In this document: piece by piece, positions 36,160 through 48,029 of the stretch | Numbering within the stretch: position 1 is the first letter of the stretch | Layout of the letters: each line of letters begins with the position of its first letter | Assembly: GCA_947311845.1 (NCBI GenBank) | Contig: CAMZMU010000069.1 | Span: 8,239,875-8,303,874 of the forward strand | DNA length: 64,000 bases | Reading direction: 5' to 3' | Origin: Poa pratensis | Lineage: Eukaryota > Streptophyta > Magnoliopsida > Poales > Poaceae | Notes under the pieces: generated by a model | What the model was told of the DNA's origin: nothing | Database searches by the model: none | What the model saw: the letters and a program-made list of their open reading frames with translations, nothing else | Made by a program: the position numbers and the translations under genes

Positions 36160-38959
36160 CCCAATGGCGACAGAGGAACTGAAAGAACTCAAGAAACAGT
36201 TGGAGGAACAGTTGCAGAAAGGTTTTATCCGTCCAAGTTCTTCACCTTGGGAGCACCAATCTTGTTTGTTGAGAAGAAAGACAGTACTCAGAGGCTAGTC
36301 ACAGACTATAGAGCTTTAAATGAAGTAACCATTAAGAACAAATACCCACTCCCTAGAATCAACGACCTCTTCGATCAATTGAAAGGAGCCTGTGTGTTCT
36401 CAAAGATTGATCTCAGATTTGGATACTTTCAGATGAAGGTTAGAGAGTTGGACATACCTAAGACTGCTTTCACCACCCGGTACGGTCTGTATGAGTACAC
36501 AGTTATGCCTTTTGGCTTAACCAATGCGCCGGCATACTTCATGAATATGATGAATAAAGTGTTCATGGATTTCTTAGACAAGTTTGTCGTTGTGTTCATC
36601 GATGACATCTTGATCTACTCCAAAAGCCACAAGGAACATCTACGTCAAGTTTTGCAAAGACTTAGAGAGCACAAATTGTATGGCAAGTTCAGCAAATGTG
36701 AGTTTTGGCTGGAACAAGTAGGATTTCTAGGACACATTGTGTCTAAGGATGGAATAGCAGTAGACCCTGAAAAGGTTTCCACGGTAACCAAATGGGAGTC
36801 GCCCAAGAATGTGGGAGATATCCGTAGTTTTCTGGGCTAGCAGGATACTACAGGAGATTCATTGAAAATTTCTCCAAAATTGCTAAAGCCTTAACAGAAT
36901 TGCTACAAAAGGGCAAGAAGTTTGTGTGGACCGAAGAATGTGAAACTAGTTTTCAAGAACTGAAGAAACGTTTAGTATCAGCACCTATTCTATGTTTACC
37001 AGATCTGGAGAAAGATTTCCAAGTGTACTGCGATGCTTCACACGAGGACTTGGAGGTGTGTTGATGCAAGAAGGCAAAGTGGTGTCATATGCCTCAAGGC
37101 AGCTCAGGAAGCATGAAGTCAACTACCCCACACATGACTTAGAATTAGCAGCAGTAGTACATGCCCTGAAGATATGGAGGCCCTATCTCCATGGAAAGCG
37201 TTGTGAAGTATTCACGGACCATAAAAGTCTTAAATACTTCTTCACACAGAAGGAAATGAACATGCGACAAAGGAGATGGCTGGAATTGATCAAGGACTAT
37301 GACCTAAGTTTGCAATATCACCCAGGGAAAGCCAATGTAGTAGCAGATGCCTTAAGCCGTAAAACCTATGTTAACGGACTCACGGCAGGGGAATTGCCAG
37401 AAGACCTATGCCAGGGATTCAAGGATCTTAGGTTGGAGATAGTACCTGAAGGTTTTGTAGCATCTCTAGAAGTGCAACCTCTTTTGATGGACAAAATCAA
37501 GGAGGCTCAAAAAGGAGACAAAGTGATGGAAGAAATCAAGAAAAATTTAGGTGATGGCAAGGCCAAATGTTTTCGACTAGATGAAGAAGGCATAGTATGG
37601 TTCATGAAACGAATTTGTGTTCCAGAAGATGTAGATCTCAGAAAGTTGATACTTCAGGTAGCCCATGATTCACCTTACTCCATACACCCGGGTAACACCA
37701 AGATGTATATGGATGTGAAGGAGAGGTTTTGGTGGAACAATTTGAAAAGAGATATTGCTGAATATATTGCCAAGTGTGATGTGTGTAGCCGTGTAAAGGC
37801 TGAGCATCAGAAGCCAGCAGGGTTACTTCAACCTTTGCCAGTACCCGACTGGAAATGGGATCAGATTGGGATGGACTTCATCACAGGTCTACCCAGAACC
37901 AAGTCTGGTTATGATTCTATTTGGGTTATTGTTGATCGTTTGACCAAGGTAGCTCATTTCGTGCATGTGAAGACAACTTACACAAGTGCCAAGCTAGCAG
38001 ATATCTACATGAAGAGAATAGTATGTTTGCATGGAGTTCCAAAGAAGATTGTGTCAGATAGAGGCACTCAATTCACTTCACATTTCTGGAAGCAGTTACA
38101 TGAAGTCCTTGGAACTAGGCTAGAGTTTAGCACAGCCTTTCACCCCCAGACAGATGGACAGACTGAAAGGGTAAACCAAATCCTGGAGGACATGCTGAGA
38201 GCATGTGCATTAGACTATAAGTCTAGTTGGGATGATAATCTCCCATATGCTGAGTTCTCTTATAATAATAGTTACCAAGCCAACATAGAGATGTCACCAT
38301 TTGAAGCACTGTATGGAAGGAAATGCACCACCCCACTTTTGTGGAGTGGAGTTGGAGAAAGAAGTCTGTTTGGTCCTGATATAATCGAAGAAGCTGAAGA
38401 AAAAGTTAGGCTGATTAAGGACAGATTGAAGGCAGCTCAATCTAGGCAGAAAAGTTATGCTGATTCCAAACGGAGAGAAGTCACGTATGATATTGGAGAT
38501 AGAACCTATCTTAGAGTCTCACCCCTTCGTGGAGTGAAGAGGTTTGGAATCAAAGGAAAACTGTCACCAAGGTTTATTGGACCTTATAAAGTTTTGTCAC
38601 GTAAAGGAGAAGTGGCTTATGAATTGGAACTACCGGAAGCACTTTCCGCAGTTCACAATGTTTTCCATGTTAGTCAGCTGAAGAAGTGTCACCCTAAAAT
38701 GGCAGAAACTCCGCTGAGAGATACAGTGCCACTAGAAGAAGTCCAGCTGGAAAGTGATCTCACCTATGAGGAAAAACCCATAAAATTTTTGGAGACAGCA
38801 GAGAGAATTACCAGAACCAAGACTATCAAATTTTGCAAAGTACAGTGGAATCACCATTCAGAGGAAGAAGCAACTTGGGAAAGAGAAGATGACCTTAGAG
38901 AAGAACATCCTCACCTATTTGCTAGCCAAACCGAATCTAGAGGGCGAGATTCATCTTAA
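36160..38959 (+). pseudogene. Tekay RT, RNase H, integrase and chromodomain, broken
   Basis: Continues the pol gene cut by the CACTA element. [15 protein letters not shown], then [44 protein letters not shown] and catalytic FIDD at 36595-36606. RNase [21 protein letters not shown], then DHKSLKYFF. Integrase: zinc site near 37650-37800 ([16 protein letters not shown]) and core acids in [16 protein letters not shown] and DGQTERVNQ. The C-terminal chromodomain ([20 protein letters not shown], about 38832-38892) would direct insertion to chromatin marks. The frame changes near 36250, 36838 (giving TAG) and 37050; from there to the TAA at 38957-38959 it is open. Confidence 0.93.
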
Positions 38960-38970
38960 GGGGGTTAGGT
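38958..38970 (+). other. Polypurine tract, Tekay element
   Basis: AAGGGGGTTAGG overlaps the pol stop codon and directly precedes the 3' LTR. Confidence 0.7.
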
Positions 38971-38971
38971 T

Positions 38972-41900
38972 TGTAACATCCCAATTTTCACAAAAATTTA
39001 AAACTTTTCATTTGCATCATGCATCATGTCATTGCATCCTTGTTTGCATTGTGTTTGAATTCAAATTATGAAATTAGAGAATTTATCTCCAAAACCTAAA
39101 TTGCAAAGTATCTGCAGATGCCTTCTCAAACTATTTCAAATTTTCAAATAAAGATTTTGAAAATTATATCCCCAATACATGCTAAACATGTGGGCATGTT
39201 TTTACAAATTTATTGAAAGTGGTTTGAGTGAATTTGAGTTGGAAATACAAAAGTTATTTGAATTTAGTTAAAAACAGAAAAGAAAACAGTTTCTGGAAAA
39301 AAATGCGCAGCCTGCGCTGTTGGGCCGAGCCCATCATCCTAACGCGCGCGTGGTAGATATTGCAGCCCAGTGCGTGCTCCTCTCGCTGCCACCCCGGCCC
39401 CACTTGTCATCCCCATCCCCTCGACATGAAGAACACGGAGTCTTCTCCGAAACCCTAACCAAATCCCAACCGAATCCGGCTTGTTTTGCACGCAATCGCA
39501 CGCGTTGTTGACCCCTATATAATCTCCACGACACCGCCGTCTTTTTGCCCCAAACCAATCGAGATGAGAGCCCCCAGGCTGCCCGCACGAGTCGCCGCCG
39601 TGCCGCCACTGCCGTCGACGACCTCGCCATATTCCGGTGAGCCCTTGCGCGCTTTGCCCCTCGCAACCCTTCCTTTCGCTTCGCCATGATCGTGCGCACC
39701 TTCCTGACCCTTTGCGATGTTGTTTTGCACGCCAGATCGACGAGTCCGTCCGCGACCGAAGCAAGCCGGCCGTCTCGTCAACTTCGGCGAGCGATCTGGG
39801 AAGGAGAAGGACGGCCGCGACCACGCCATCAACGACATCGACTCCGCCTCGTCGCCCTGAACGCCGCGGTACGCCCCATGAACCGTAGTTAGGCCTAGAT
39901 CGATTTCCTGCGAAGCTCCGGCGATGGCGCCGCCGTAGGAACTAGGTTTCCGGCATGTTTTCCGTTCAGCTGCGCTGCCCGTTTATGGTTCGTTAGCTGT
40001 AAGCCGTTAGATCTAAGATCAACGCTCTAGATTAGCTCGTCCACGCGAAGGGGTACCAGCCAATCAGAGGAGGCCACGTCTTCATGTCGTCCGCGAAGCC
40101 GCGCCGCAACCGTCCGCGTCCGTCCGCACCCGTCCGCGTCCGCATCGCCCGCAAGACCGGTCAACGGAGGCTCCGCACCAACCAGAAGACGCCACGTCGA
40201 CGGAGGACTCCAGCACGAAGATCTTTTCAGTTTTCTTTATGTTTTAGCCCCTGCGCATCACAGATTAGTCCCTGCGATTTAGATCTATTATTAATTTTTA
40301 CTCGTTTATCCAAAATTTATGAAATTTATATTTTTGGAAAGCTAATAAGGTGTAGAAACTTTCTATATGCTTAATTTGAGGTTTGGACGAAATTAATTTA
40401 GATAAATTTTAAAAATGGTTTAATTGATATTTTGGCTATAATTTATTTTTAAAAATTGATAATTGAGCAAAATATTTTGCTATATTTTTGTTTGTTTAAG
40501 TAATGGCCGTAGCATTGATCTGTATTTTTGTAGAAGTGTTTTTATGTGTTTTCGCATGTAAATTGTTTTTATTGCTTTTAGGTGTTATTTTAATAAGTAA
40601 ATATTAAAATTGCTCTCCACATTATTTTCGAATAGAAAATTTAGCTAAGTAATTATGACCATGTTATATGCAAAATAACTTAGAAATATTTCACCTCACC
40701 GAAATATTTCTTCCTTAGAAAATTTTGGGTAATAAAATGTTGAGAACACTTAGAATTTTTCCTTAGAAACTTTCAACACACTAAAAGTGCTAAACTTGTC
40801 CTTAGAAATTTTTAGTATCTAGAAAACTTAGTTATTTCCTTAGAAATTATTCTAAGTACTTGCTATAACAAATGTTGGTCCTTAGAAAAATTTATCAACT
40901 ATTGCTATCATACCTTTTTCCTTAGAAAATTTTAGCACTTCTTATTTTGTTTACTTTCCTTAGAAATTATTTTGGACATGATGTGTTAGTTGTAGTCCTT
41001 AGTTAAATTTCGACCCAAGTGTTAAGATCTTGGTCCTTAGTCATTTTTGGACCTTCTTGATTGTCTTGTTTTAACTTAGAATTATTTCATGGCATGGCAT
41101 GCATGCATCTCTAGTCCTTAGAAATATTTTGCACATCATGCATGACATATTTTCCTTAGAAGTTTTATGAAAATTGTTTGTTCATTATGTATTGTTTGAT
41201 GTGTTAGAAACTCCGGAGGGAAACGAGGACTGTTGCAGCTGCTGTTGTTCTGCTTGTTGCCAAGGCAAGTGGCACACCCCCATGAAGTTTTCCTAAGTAT
41301 TTTATATGCATTACTTAGTGTATTTCTTATATGCATGTGTTGGATAGTATTATAGCTATATGCTAAACCCACCATACCTTTACTCTAGTTGTGTCTAGAA
41401 TCCCTTTTGATAACTTAGTAGATTATTGGATGCTATGCAAATGTGTTTTCTTTAAAGCTAAATTCTACTAAGTAATTTATCACCTGGGTGGACTTGGTTA
41501 TGAAAAGATGATGGAAAGGTTGAGTGTCATCTCTTAGGGGTGACCTCTAAGGGATGGTCACTTGTGGTTGCCACCCAGGGTATTAAGGGGCCAAGGTTTT
41601 CTCTAAGTGAAGTTGCTTACCGTGCAGCCATTAGTCATATGGACTCTGGCTAGATGGATTAAGTTGCGTGGACTCGTCCCGACTTGACAGGTGGTGGTAG
41701 AATGGTTAGAATGGGAGCGCGTCAAGTCGGTATGGGATGGGAAAATGCTTCTGAAAAGTCTCGTCTCAACTCTCTCCTTTTCCTTAGCACAAATTGAGTG
41801 CTTGAGGATAGTTTGGGTTTGTTGGGTCTAATGGTGAAAGTGCACAACCTCTGCAGAGTTTAAAACTAAGTACTTAGCCATGTCCCCGGTTACGGACAAT

Positions 41901-42511
41901 TTGAGCAGCTGATCAAGGATTCAACGGAGGCTTCATCATTCAAATTTTTGAAATTAAAACTTGATGGTGAACAAGGGTAGTTAATACAATGGTTTTCAAG
42001 CCATCTTGTCTCAAAATTTTGAAGGAAAAAGTTTTACAAAGTGTTAGGCAAAATTGGCTTTTATGCAAATCAGCCTTCAAACTCCACCAGCCAAATATGC
42101 ATATAGGTTATAGAGTTATTCCTATATGAGTCCACATAGTGTCACTTGCCAGGATCATTTTTAATGATTCTGACCCACTCTGTTGCAAATATTACTTTGT
42201 TACAGACTTTTCTGACGATGAGTAAGGCCATGTTTGGGTTTTGAGTCTGCAACCAACATGTTTTCGCTTGTGGCGCATCATGAAGAATGGAGGCTCATTG
42301 AAGATTTATTTCCGCTGCTTTTTTTGTTTTGAGCTAGCTTAAGCTATGCAAAGATGTATCGAACTATTTATTTCTCCAAGTCTGGATCATTCGTGTAATA
42401 ATTGATACAATGTTGTGATATTCATCTTAAATTGTCTGTGCAAATGAAACGATCCAGGGGTTTGCACTATACACAGGTACCTTGCCATTTTCTAAGTGTA
42501 GGTACACTACA
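38972..42511 (+). repeat. 3' LTR of the Tekay element
   Basis: 3540 bp, matching 22900-26415 with scattered single changes and small indels (roughly 2 percent by eye). One indel of about 20 bp occurs near 40085-40110, where the 3' copy has extra GC-rich sequence. It ends GGTACACTACA, then the GCCGA duplication. Confidence 0.93.
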
Positions 42512-45500
42512 GCCGAGGTAGCGCGAACCTCGGACGCCTCGAGCGTTTCTTTGTGCTTTTGAGCAGCTTCCTCCTTTTGCATCAGGGCCTGCTCAATGCC
42601 GGTTTTCTCGCCCTGGACCCGGGCAAGTTCTTCTGAAGCCGAGATACTTCCTGCCGTTCCTTCTGAAGGGCAGTGGCATGCGTTTTTTTCCTTGTTCTTC
42701 AGCGTCTCCTGAAGTTGCTTGTGGGACCTCTTGAGCTTGTTGTGGTCCAGAAGCAACTTCCGAAACACTGTGGTCTGAGCGTTGGTGCAATCCTGAAAAG
42801 AGCAAAGAGTTAGTATGATTAGTTGAAGATTCATGCCGAGTAAAGCTAAGTGTCGGATTTTCTGAAGATACTAAGTGTCGGATTTCTTAAAGATTCCTGC
42901 CGAGTAAAACTCGACAAGAATCTCGGGGACTGGGTGTCGGATTTTCTGAAGATCCTAAATGTCGGAGGTTTTCTGAAAATCCTAAGGGTCGGATTTTCTG
43001 AAGATACTAAGTGTCGGATTTTTTGAATCTAATGATGAAAATTTTGTGAAGATTCGCGCTGAGTGATCTTTACTCGGGCGAGCATAGGTCACTCAACCCG
43101 AATCTCGGGGACTGGGGATTGTGTATGTTTATCATCTATGGCAAAGGAAGTAAGAGTTTGGTTGAGGAAAAAATACCTCGGCAAGCTTGCTGGCTCGAAG
43201 GGTCGAGACTTGCAAATTGTGCATGGCCTGAGCAAGTGCACTGGGGCCAGCTGGATGTGGAGTGACCAGGTGCGCGGAGGAGACCTCGCTTGTGTCGGCA
43301 GCATTCCAGTCCATGTGGTACTGCTTTTCCGAGCATAAGCTGTGTCCACTCTGAGTTTGGAGCTGGGGTAAAACCCAGCTGCTGCTGGTGACTCGGGAGA
43401 CAGAAGTGGTGAGAGATTGGTGCTCCGGGGTAGTGGTTGGAGTCAACACCACTTGTCTCTCCGGGTTGGCAAGCTGTTTCCCGGTGGCTGCTTGGCTTTG
43501 TGTCGGCTTGGCGAGTGGAATAGCTTTCCGAGTTGCTAACTCGGTGGACTTGGTGGGGGACTTGGTGGTGGACCTCGGCCGGGGCGGCTGCTTTGGCTGC
43601 TGCTGGTGCTGTTGAGGTTGTTGTTGTCCTTGATGTTGTTGAGGTTGCTGCTGTTCCTGTTGCTGTTGCTGCTGCTGTTGTGGTTATTGTGGTTGCTGTT
43701 GTTGCGGCTGTTGTTGTTGTGGTGGTGGTTGCTGTGCGCCCGAGGTCACCGAAGTGTCGGCCCGCGGGATGTCGGTTTCCGTGGTGGGGGTACCGGAGCC
43801 ATCATCTTCGTCGAGGATCACAACCTCGGGAATGACGGTTGAGGTGGCGGGTGCCCCGGAGTCACGTGGCCGAGGTTCGGCTGTACTCGGAAGGGCGAGC
43901 GCATAGAAGAGGCACTCTGGTCAACTTCAAGGGGGGCACTGCGTCAAACAAGAAAAAGTGTTATGTCGGGAAAAAGTTATCCCGGCAGAAGGAAAAAAGG
44001 AAGTAAGCTTGTGTCGGCAAAGAATATCTTACCCTTCAGTAACTGGCGGCATCTTCTTGCCCTTCCTCGGCTTAACCGCTCCTCTCTTCTGTCGCTTCGC
44101 CTGCGGCGCGGCTGGATCCGAGGATGTGGAGGTTCCGGTTTTCGAGGTACCGGTCTCTGCGCTTGCGAGATGCCACTTGTTTGCCCGAGGTAGCAAGGCG
44201 TGCACTCGGGGCAGAGCCACCCGGGTTAGTTGATGCCGGAGCTGGGTGAGCATATGCGATGGGACGAGCGTCAATTACCTCTAGCATTTCGAGATCATCA
44301 TCATCTGACCAATCTCGGATTGAAGCTCGGGCTCGAGGCTTACCCAGGGTAGGGGCGCCAGCTCTTGGTATTGGCAGCTAATCCTCATCATCCGGATCTT
44401 CTACCTTGGCGACGTCCGGGGCGGGGATATCTTGTCCCCATTTGGTGGAGGGATCCTCTCCATCTTCAGTCTTTTGCCGGGTAAACCTCTGCAAGACAAA
44501 AGTAGTAAAACCGAGTTACTTTATGAGCGGAGTATGGGACCGGCCTAAGAGTTACCTCGGTAGGAAAAAAATATGTCGGGGCAGGTTGCAAGGTTACTTA
44601 CTTGCTCCGGAAGCCGAGTTCTGTTATGAGGTTCAAGACCCCATTCCCATTCCCATTCCTCGGTCATCAGCGTGCGGGCAATTGCCTTGACACGTCTTCT
44701 GATCTCGGCTTTGTTCAGCTCATGGGTGCTGATCCGAGTTGGGTCATACTGGCCACTCATGTGGCAGATCTTGTGAACTCGGTCTTGGAGGGGGGAAACT
44801 CGGCGGCTGATGAAGGTCCTCAGGAGATCATCGCTTGTTAGGCCTGCCTTCACCAGCTCCTCCACGACCTTGTGGATCAGGTTGATCTCGATGTTCAGGT
44901 CCTTCGGGTTGAGGGACCAGTTAAACTGTTCAGTAGGGTGGCGATGTTGAAGAGCGGCAGGTTCAGATAATCGACATTGTCTGGGCTGTCCGGGTTCTTC
45001 ACGTAGAAGAACGTGCGCTGCCATTTCCGGCATGACTCCAGCCCTTGGATCCGAGGTAAGACGGAACCCTTCCGAGGTATGATGGTAGCAGCTCCGCACG
45101 GGGTCATCTCCTTGGGGAAGTTCTTGTTCTCCGGATCCAGGACACTTTGCTTCTGGAGTTGGAAGTACTTGGCCCAGAGCTCTATAGTGGGCCAAAGTCC
45201 GAGGTATCCCTCGGAGAAAGAGACACACGCAGAAAGCGTGGTAATGGCGTTGGCTGGAAGGTGGTGAGGTTGAAGCCGGAACCGATCCAAGAAGGACGGA
45301 AGAACTCGCTCGCCGGGAGTCCAAAGCCGCGCTCGAAGTGCGCGACGAAGACCACGCGCTCATCGGTTTTCAGCTTCGGCTCGGCCTCTTTGCCGGGAAC
45401 CCGGCATATCACTTGTGCCGAAATGCGTTTGGTCCGGACTAGCCAGTCTATCTCGGCCTGGGTTACGTCGGAACCCTCCCACCCGGCGCGCTCTCCCTCA

Positions 45501-45553
45501 GCGATATCCTCGGCAGGCTCCGGGGTATTGCGGGTTGACATCTCGGAAGAGAT
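42512..45553 (-). pseudogene. Tat antisense gene, proximal exons (N-terminal part)
   Basis: On the - strand, exon 2 starts at 45553 after a CAG acceptor and the ATG is at 45541-45539 (MSTRNTPEPAED). A Transposase_28-like ('putative gypsy type transposon') region follows: CEGYLG-type SEGYLGLWPTIELWAKYFQL and IQGLESCRKWQRTFFYVKN (about 45220-44990), then TSDDLLRTFISRRVSPLQDR and ICHMSGQYDPTR (about 44840-44740). Later exons give a basic/acidic region (44480-44030), a Gln-rich tract (about 43740-43590) with an in-frame TAA near 43684, and a coiled coil (DHNKLKRSHKQLQETLKNKE, about 42750). The frame changes near 45247 and 44920. The Tekay insertion at 42511 cuts the coiled coil. Function is unknown. 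Confidence 0.7.
42840..43045 (-). repeat. Short tandem repeats in an antisense-gene intron
   Basis: Five or six copies of a unit like AAGTGTCGGATTTTCTGAAG occur at irregular spacing of about 25-60 bp. The segment lies between the coiled-coil exon and the Gln-rich exons and is probably intronic. Confidence 0.55.
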
Positions 45554-46027
45554 CTGCAAAAGAGGCACAGAAGAACCGAGATAAGTGTCTCGGAGTATGT
45601 GGGCAATAGAAGAACCGAGATAAGTGTCTCGGAGTATGTGGGTAACAGAAGAACCGAGATAAGTGTCTCGGAGTATTTAGGCAACAGAGGAACCGAGATA
45701 GGTATCTTGGAACATTTGGGCAACAGAGGAAAACTGCATAAGTGGCGGGAAACACATTTCTGTGACTAAGTGTTTGATGGAAAGATCTACGGGGAAATAT
45801 AAATAGAAGATAAATACAAGAACTTGTGAGTTGAAACTTATGAAGACCCGCGGAGAAACTATTGCAAGATTGTTAAGAGGCACGGTGAAGAAGATCTAAA
45901 AGGGATCTAAGTAATTACGAGCAATGGCATCTACGGAGAAGAGAGCAAGTCCGTCAGGGAAGATGAACAAAGTTCGCCGGAGAGGATGAACACGTTTCAT
46001 CGGAGATGCTAAGGGAGATGAACTTAC
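45554..46027 (-). other. Intron 1 of the Tat antisense gene
   Basis: On the - strand the donor reads G/GTAAGTTC at 46027 and the acceptor TTTTGCAG ends at 45554. Both are good plant splice sites. The 39 bp minisatellite lies inside it close to the acceptor. Confidence 0.6.
45569..45724. repeat. 39 bp minisatellite, four copies
   Basis: Exactly four units of 39 bp begin AGAAGAACCGAGATAAG or AGAGGAACCGAGATAGG at 45569, 45608, 45647 and 45686. The first three are almost identical; the fourth is more diverged. The length is a multiple of three, but the position points to an intron. Confidence 0.9.
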
Positions 46028-46215
46028 CGGAGATTGCGACGGTGATGCAGGACGAAGATGCGCGGGGCTTGCCTGAGTTGCGCGTGTCCGGTGGCGGCGC
46101 GATGTGCTCCGGTGGGCGGTGGCGTGCGAGATCCGGCGTCGTGCGGTGGTGGAGCTCACTGCGCGGCGGCGGAGGTGTCGCAGGGAGAAAAGGAAGAAGA
46201 AGAGTGCGGAGAAGG
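46028..46215 (-). other. Non-coding first exon of the Tat antisense gene
   Basis: GC- and pyrimidine-rich on the - strand (CTTCTTCTTCCTTTTCTCCC near 46190), as in plant leaders. It lies between the TATA box at 46236-46245 and the donor at 46027. The start site is inferred at about 46210. Open frames here on + (46006-46656) are shadows of GC-rich leader and promoter. Confidence 0.55.
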
Positions 46216-46235
46216 CGAGGAGAGGTGGCCGTCCC

Positions 46236-46245
46236 CTTATTTATG
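46236..46245 (-). promoter_or_regulatory. TATA box of the Tat antisense gene
   Basis: Read on the - strand: CATAAATAAG, about 30 bp upstream of the pyrimidine-rich leader. The upstream 46250-46560 is rich in CG and palindromic GCGGTAACCGC-like sequence and looks like a plant promoter. Confidence 0.6.
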
Positions 46246-46905
46246 GGCATGGTGCGTGTGCAGTTTCCGTTTTTACCGCGTGCGGTTACCGCAACGGGCG
46301 CGCGGATTAACCGCGCACGATCTGCGCGGTTGCGGTGTTTGCGGCCACACGATCCGCCGCATCGCGGGTCACAAGGTGGTAACGGCCCGCGGCGTGATCG
46401 CGTGCGGTCAAGGGCGCGGGAATCCAGGAGACGCGCCACGGTCAACACACTCAAGTGCCCACGCGACGTGACGGCGCGTGACGTGGGCGGCGTGCGTGCA
46501 GAGATGTGTCTGTCCATGCGCAGAAACCGAGGTGATGCCAGAGTCTCTCCGCCACGTGCCAGGAGGAGATCTTCAGAGAGATTGTGGGAATCTTCCTGTG
46601 TCGGAGAGACCGGCATACGGGCAAATCTCGGAATTTGTGGGGAGTTTGATTCTTGAAGTTTGAGATAAACCGGCATGTGAATGTCGGATGGTTGGGTTAA
46701 GTTGAGTTGGTTGTGAAAGCTTGACTTGCTCTGTCAGCGGAGTTCTAGTGTCGGAGAAGCCGACACAGGGGCAAATGTCGGAGTGAGTGGGAAAGTTTGT
46801 TAGTGGCTCTACGGTTGAACCGACATGGTTATGTCGGATGCAGGTTATGGTTGTTTCGGTTGATTAAACCTGCTGTGGCCCTTCATCCAAGGCTGCAGGA
46901 CCGCA

Positions 46906-46922
46906 CCAGCTTCGGGGACTAA
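46906..46922 (+). other. Polypurine-like tract, Tat element
   Basis: CAGCTTCGGGGACTAA precedes the 3' LTR. It is only partly purine, weaker than the other tracts in the window. Confidence 0.45.
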
Positions 46923-47923
46923 TGTCGGGGGGCTACCCCCGGGTAGGGTCATGGTGAGGTAAAAGCTATGCCCAGGTGTGGGCCAAGTTACAGCAAAACC
47001 GGCATAACTGGGCTTCAGACGGTGGTGCAGGTGCAAACCGAGATAACCTGGGCCAGAAGGGACCGGGGTACCATGCTGATGCCAGCCAGCATGGGTCGAC
47101 CGAGACAAGGGATCCGAGATAAAGATCCGAGATAACATAGCCGACATATGTATGTCGGTAACTTGTGTGTTTTCTTATGTGCAGGGAAGGATATTTGAGG
47201 AAGGAGGATCCGGCATATTCATGCCGGGTTATCCTTATGTCAGACAGAGGTCAATGCTCCTGCCATATCCCGTCTGGCACAGGAGCGCCTGACACGGAAG
47301 CGCCTGACACGGGGGCGTGCAGGAGACCGAGATGGCAGGCCATCATTCCACCGCTGACTCCGGGTTATCCGGGAGCAGAATGCGAGGCAGAGGCATGGGC
47401 AGGCCATGTCTTGTCTCTGCCAAAGGGTACCTTCTAGCTGCACCGTAGAGCTGCAGGAGATGGGCTTGTCACGTCATGTCCACTGTGCAGAGACAATCAT
47501 GACGTGCAGGCGTGCGTGTCTGCAGTGCCGGTACGGAGAGCTGACCGTTGCAAGTGGAGGGGTATTCCGGTAACCCCGTTTAGCCTATATATATGCCCTT
47601 ACCCCCTCCTGCGTGAGGGACGGAGCCCTGAGATACTTTTCCCCCGTAGTTTCATCTCCTTCCTTGTGCTTTTCACCATTGTTGAGATATACAGCTCAAG
47701 GAGCAGCTTGTACACTTGATATCGAGATATAGAGAGAGAGAGAGACAGGCAGGAGTAGGGCTTTACCTCCTCACGAGGGCCCTGAACCTGGGTAGATCTT
47801 GGTGTGCTGTTGTGTTCTTCGTGTGTGCTTCTTAGCGCGCTAGCCCTCTCCCGGATTCCACCAGCTTCCATCGGCCCCACACTTTAGCCATCCTATGGCA
47901 TCTGCCGTGATACCACCACGACA
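46923..47923 (+). repeat. 3' LTR of the Tat element
   Basis: 1001 bp, starting TGTCGGGGGGCTACCC and ending CACCACGACA, followed by the CAACC duplication. The TATA box is at 47586-47595. The length difference from the 5' LTR comes from small indels, including extra AG repeats near 47735. Confidence 0.93.
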
Positions 47924-48029
47924 CAACCATTTGTCATTTTTCTCCCGCCCGCGGTACAATAAATTTATAGTTGAAATTTTGCACACTTGTAGATCATATC
48001 ACTATTTATATATGAGATTTTTTCCCCAT
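47924..48029. repeat. Foldback element, right arm, inner part
   Basis: Holds TTTGCACACTTGTAGATC (47979-47996), the reverse complement of 11759-11776. The arm is interrupted at about 48029 by a poly(A)-tailed element and resumes near 49690. Confidence 0.6.

Larger units (their letters stand above)
22900..42511 (+). mobile_element. Tekay/Del-type chromovirus, complete, with CACTA inside
   Basis: LTRs at 22900-26415 and 38972-42511 are nearly identical. GCCGA flanks the element at 22895-22899 and 42512-42516. Without the CACTA insertion it is about 12.75 kb: 5' LTR, initiator-Met primer site, an extra coiled-coil ORF, gag, protease, RT, RNase H, integrase, chromodomain, polypurine tract, 3' LTR. 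Very long LTRs (3.5 kb) and a C-terminal chromodomain fit the Tekay (Del) lineage. It disrupts the Tat antisense gene inside its coiled-coil region. All pol domains carry single-base frame changes. Confidence 0.93.
11851..47923 (+). mobile_element. Tat-lineage gypsy LTR retrotransposon, host of nested insertions
   Basis: The 5' LTR (11851-12837) and 3' LTR (46923-47923) share start, end and nearly all sequence. The five bases CAACC lie directly outside both ends (11846-11850 and 47924-47928), proving one insertion. Removing the nested elements leaves about 14.8 kb: gag, protease, RT, RNase H, a second RNase H and integrase on +, then a long 3' region carrying an antisense gene. The dual RNase H and antisense gene are features of the Tat lineage. 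By eye the two LTRs differ by roughly 2 percent plus small indels. Pol is riddled with frameshifts. Confidence 0.93.

Noticed and set aside
43533..43842. Leu/Val-rich membrane-like frames on the + strand
   Set aside because: They are the reverse reading of the Gln-rich exon of the antisense gene.
45463..45755. Frames encoding 13-residue repeats such as LLPTYSETLISVL
   Set aside because: This is the 39 bp minisatellite read through; the splice sites place it in an intron.
46006..46676. Frames of 216 and 240 codons on opposite strands
   Set aside because: They overlap the leader exon and promoter of the antisense gene, and both strands are open because of GC content.
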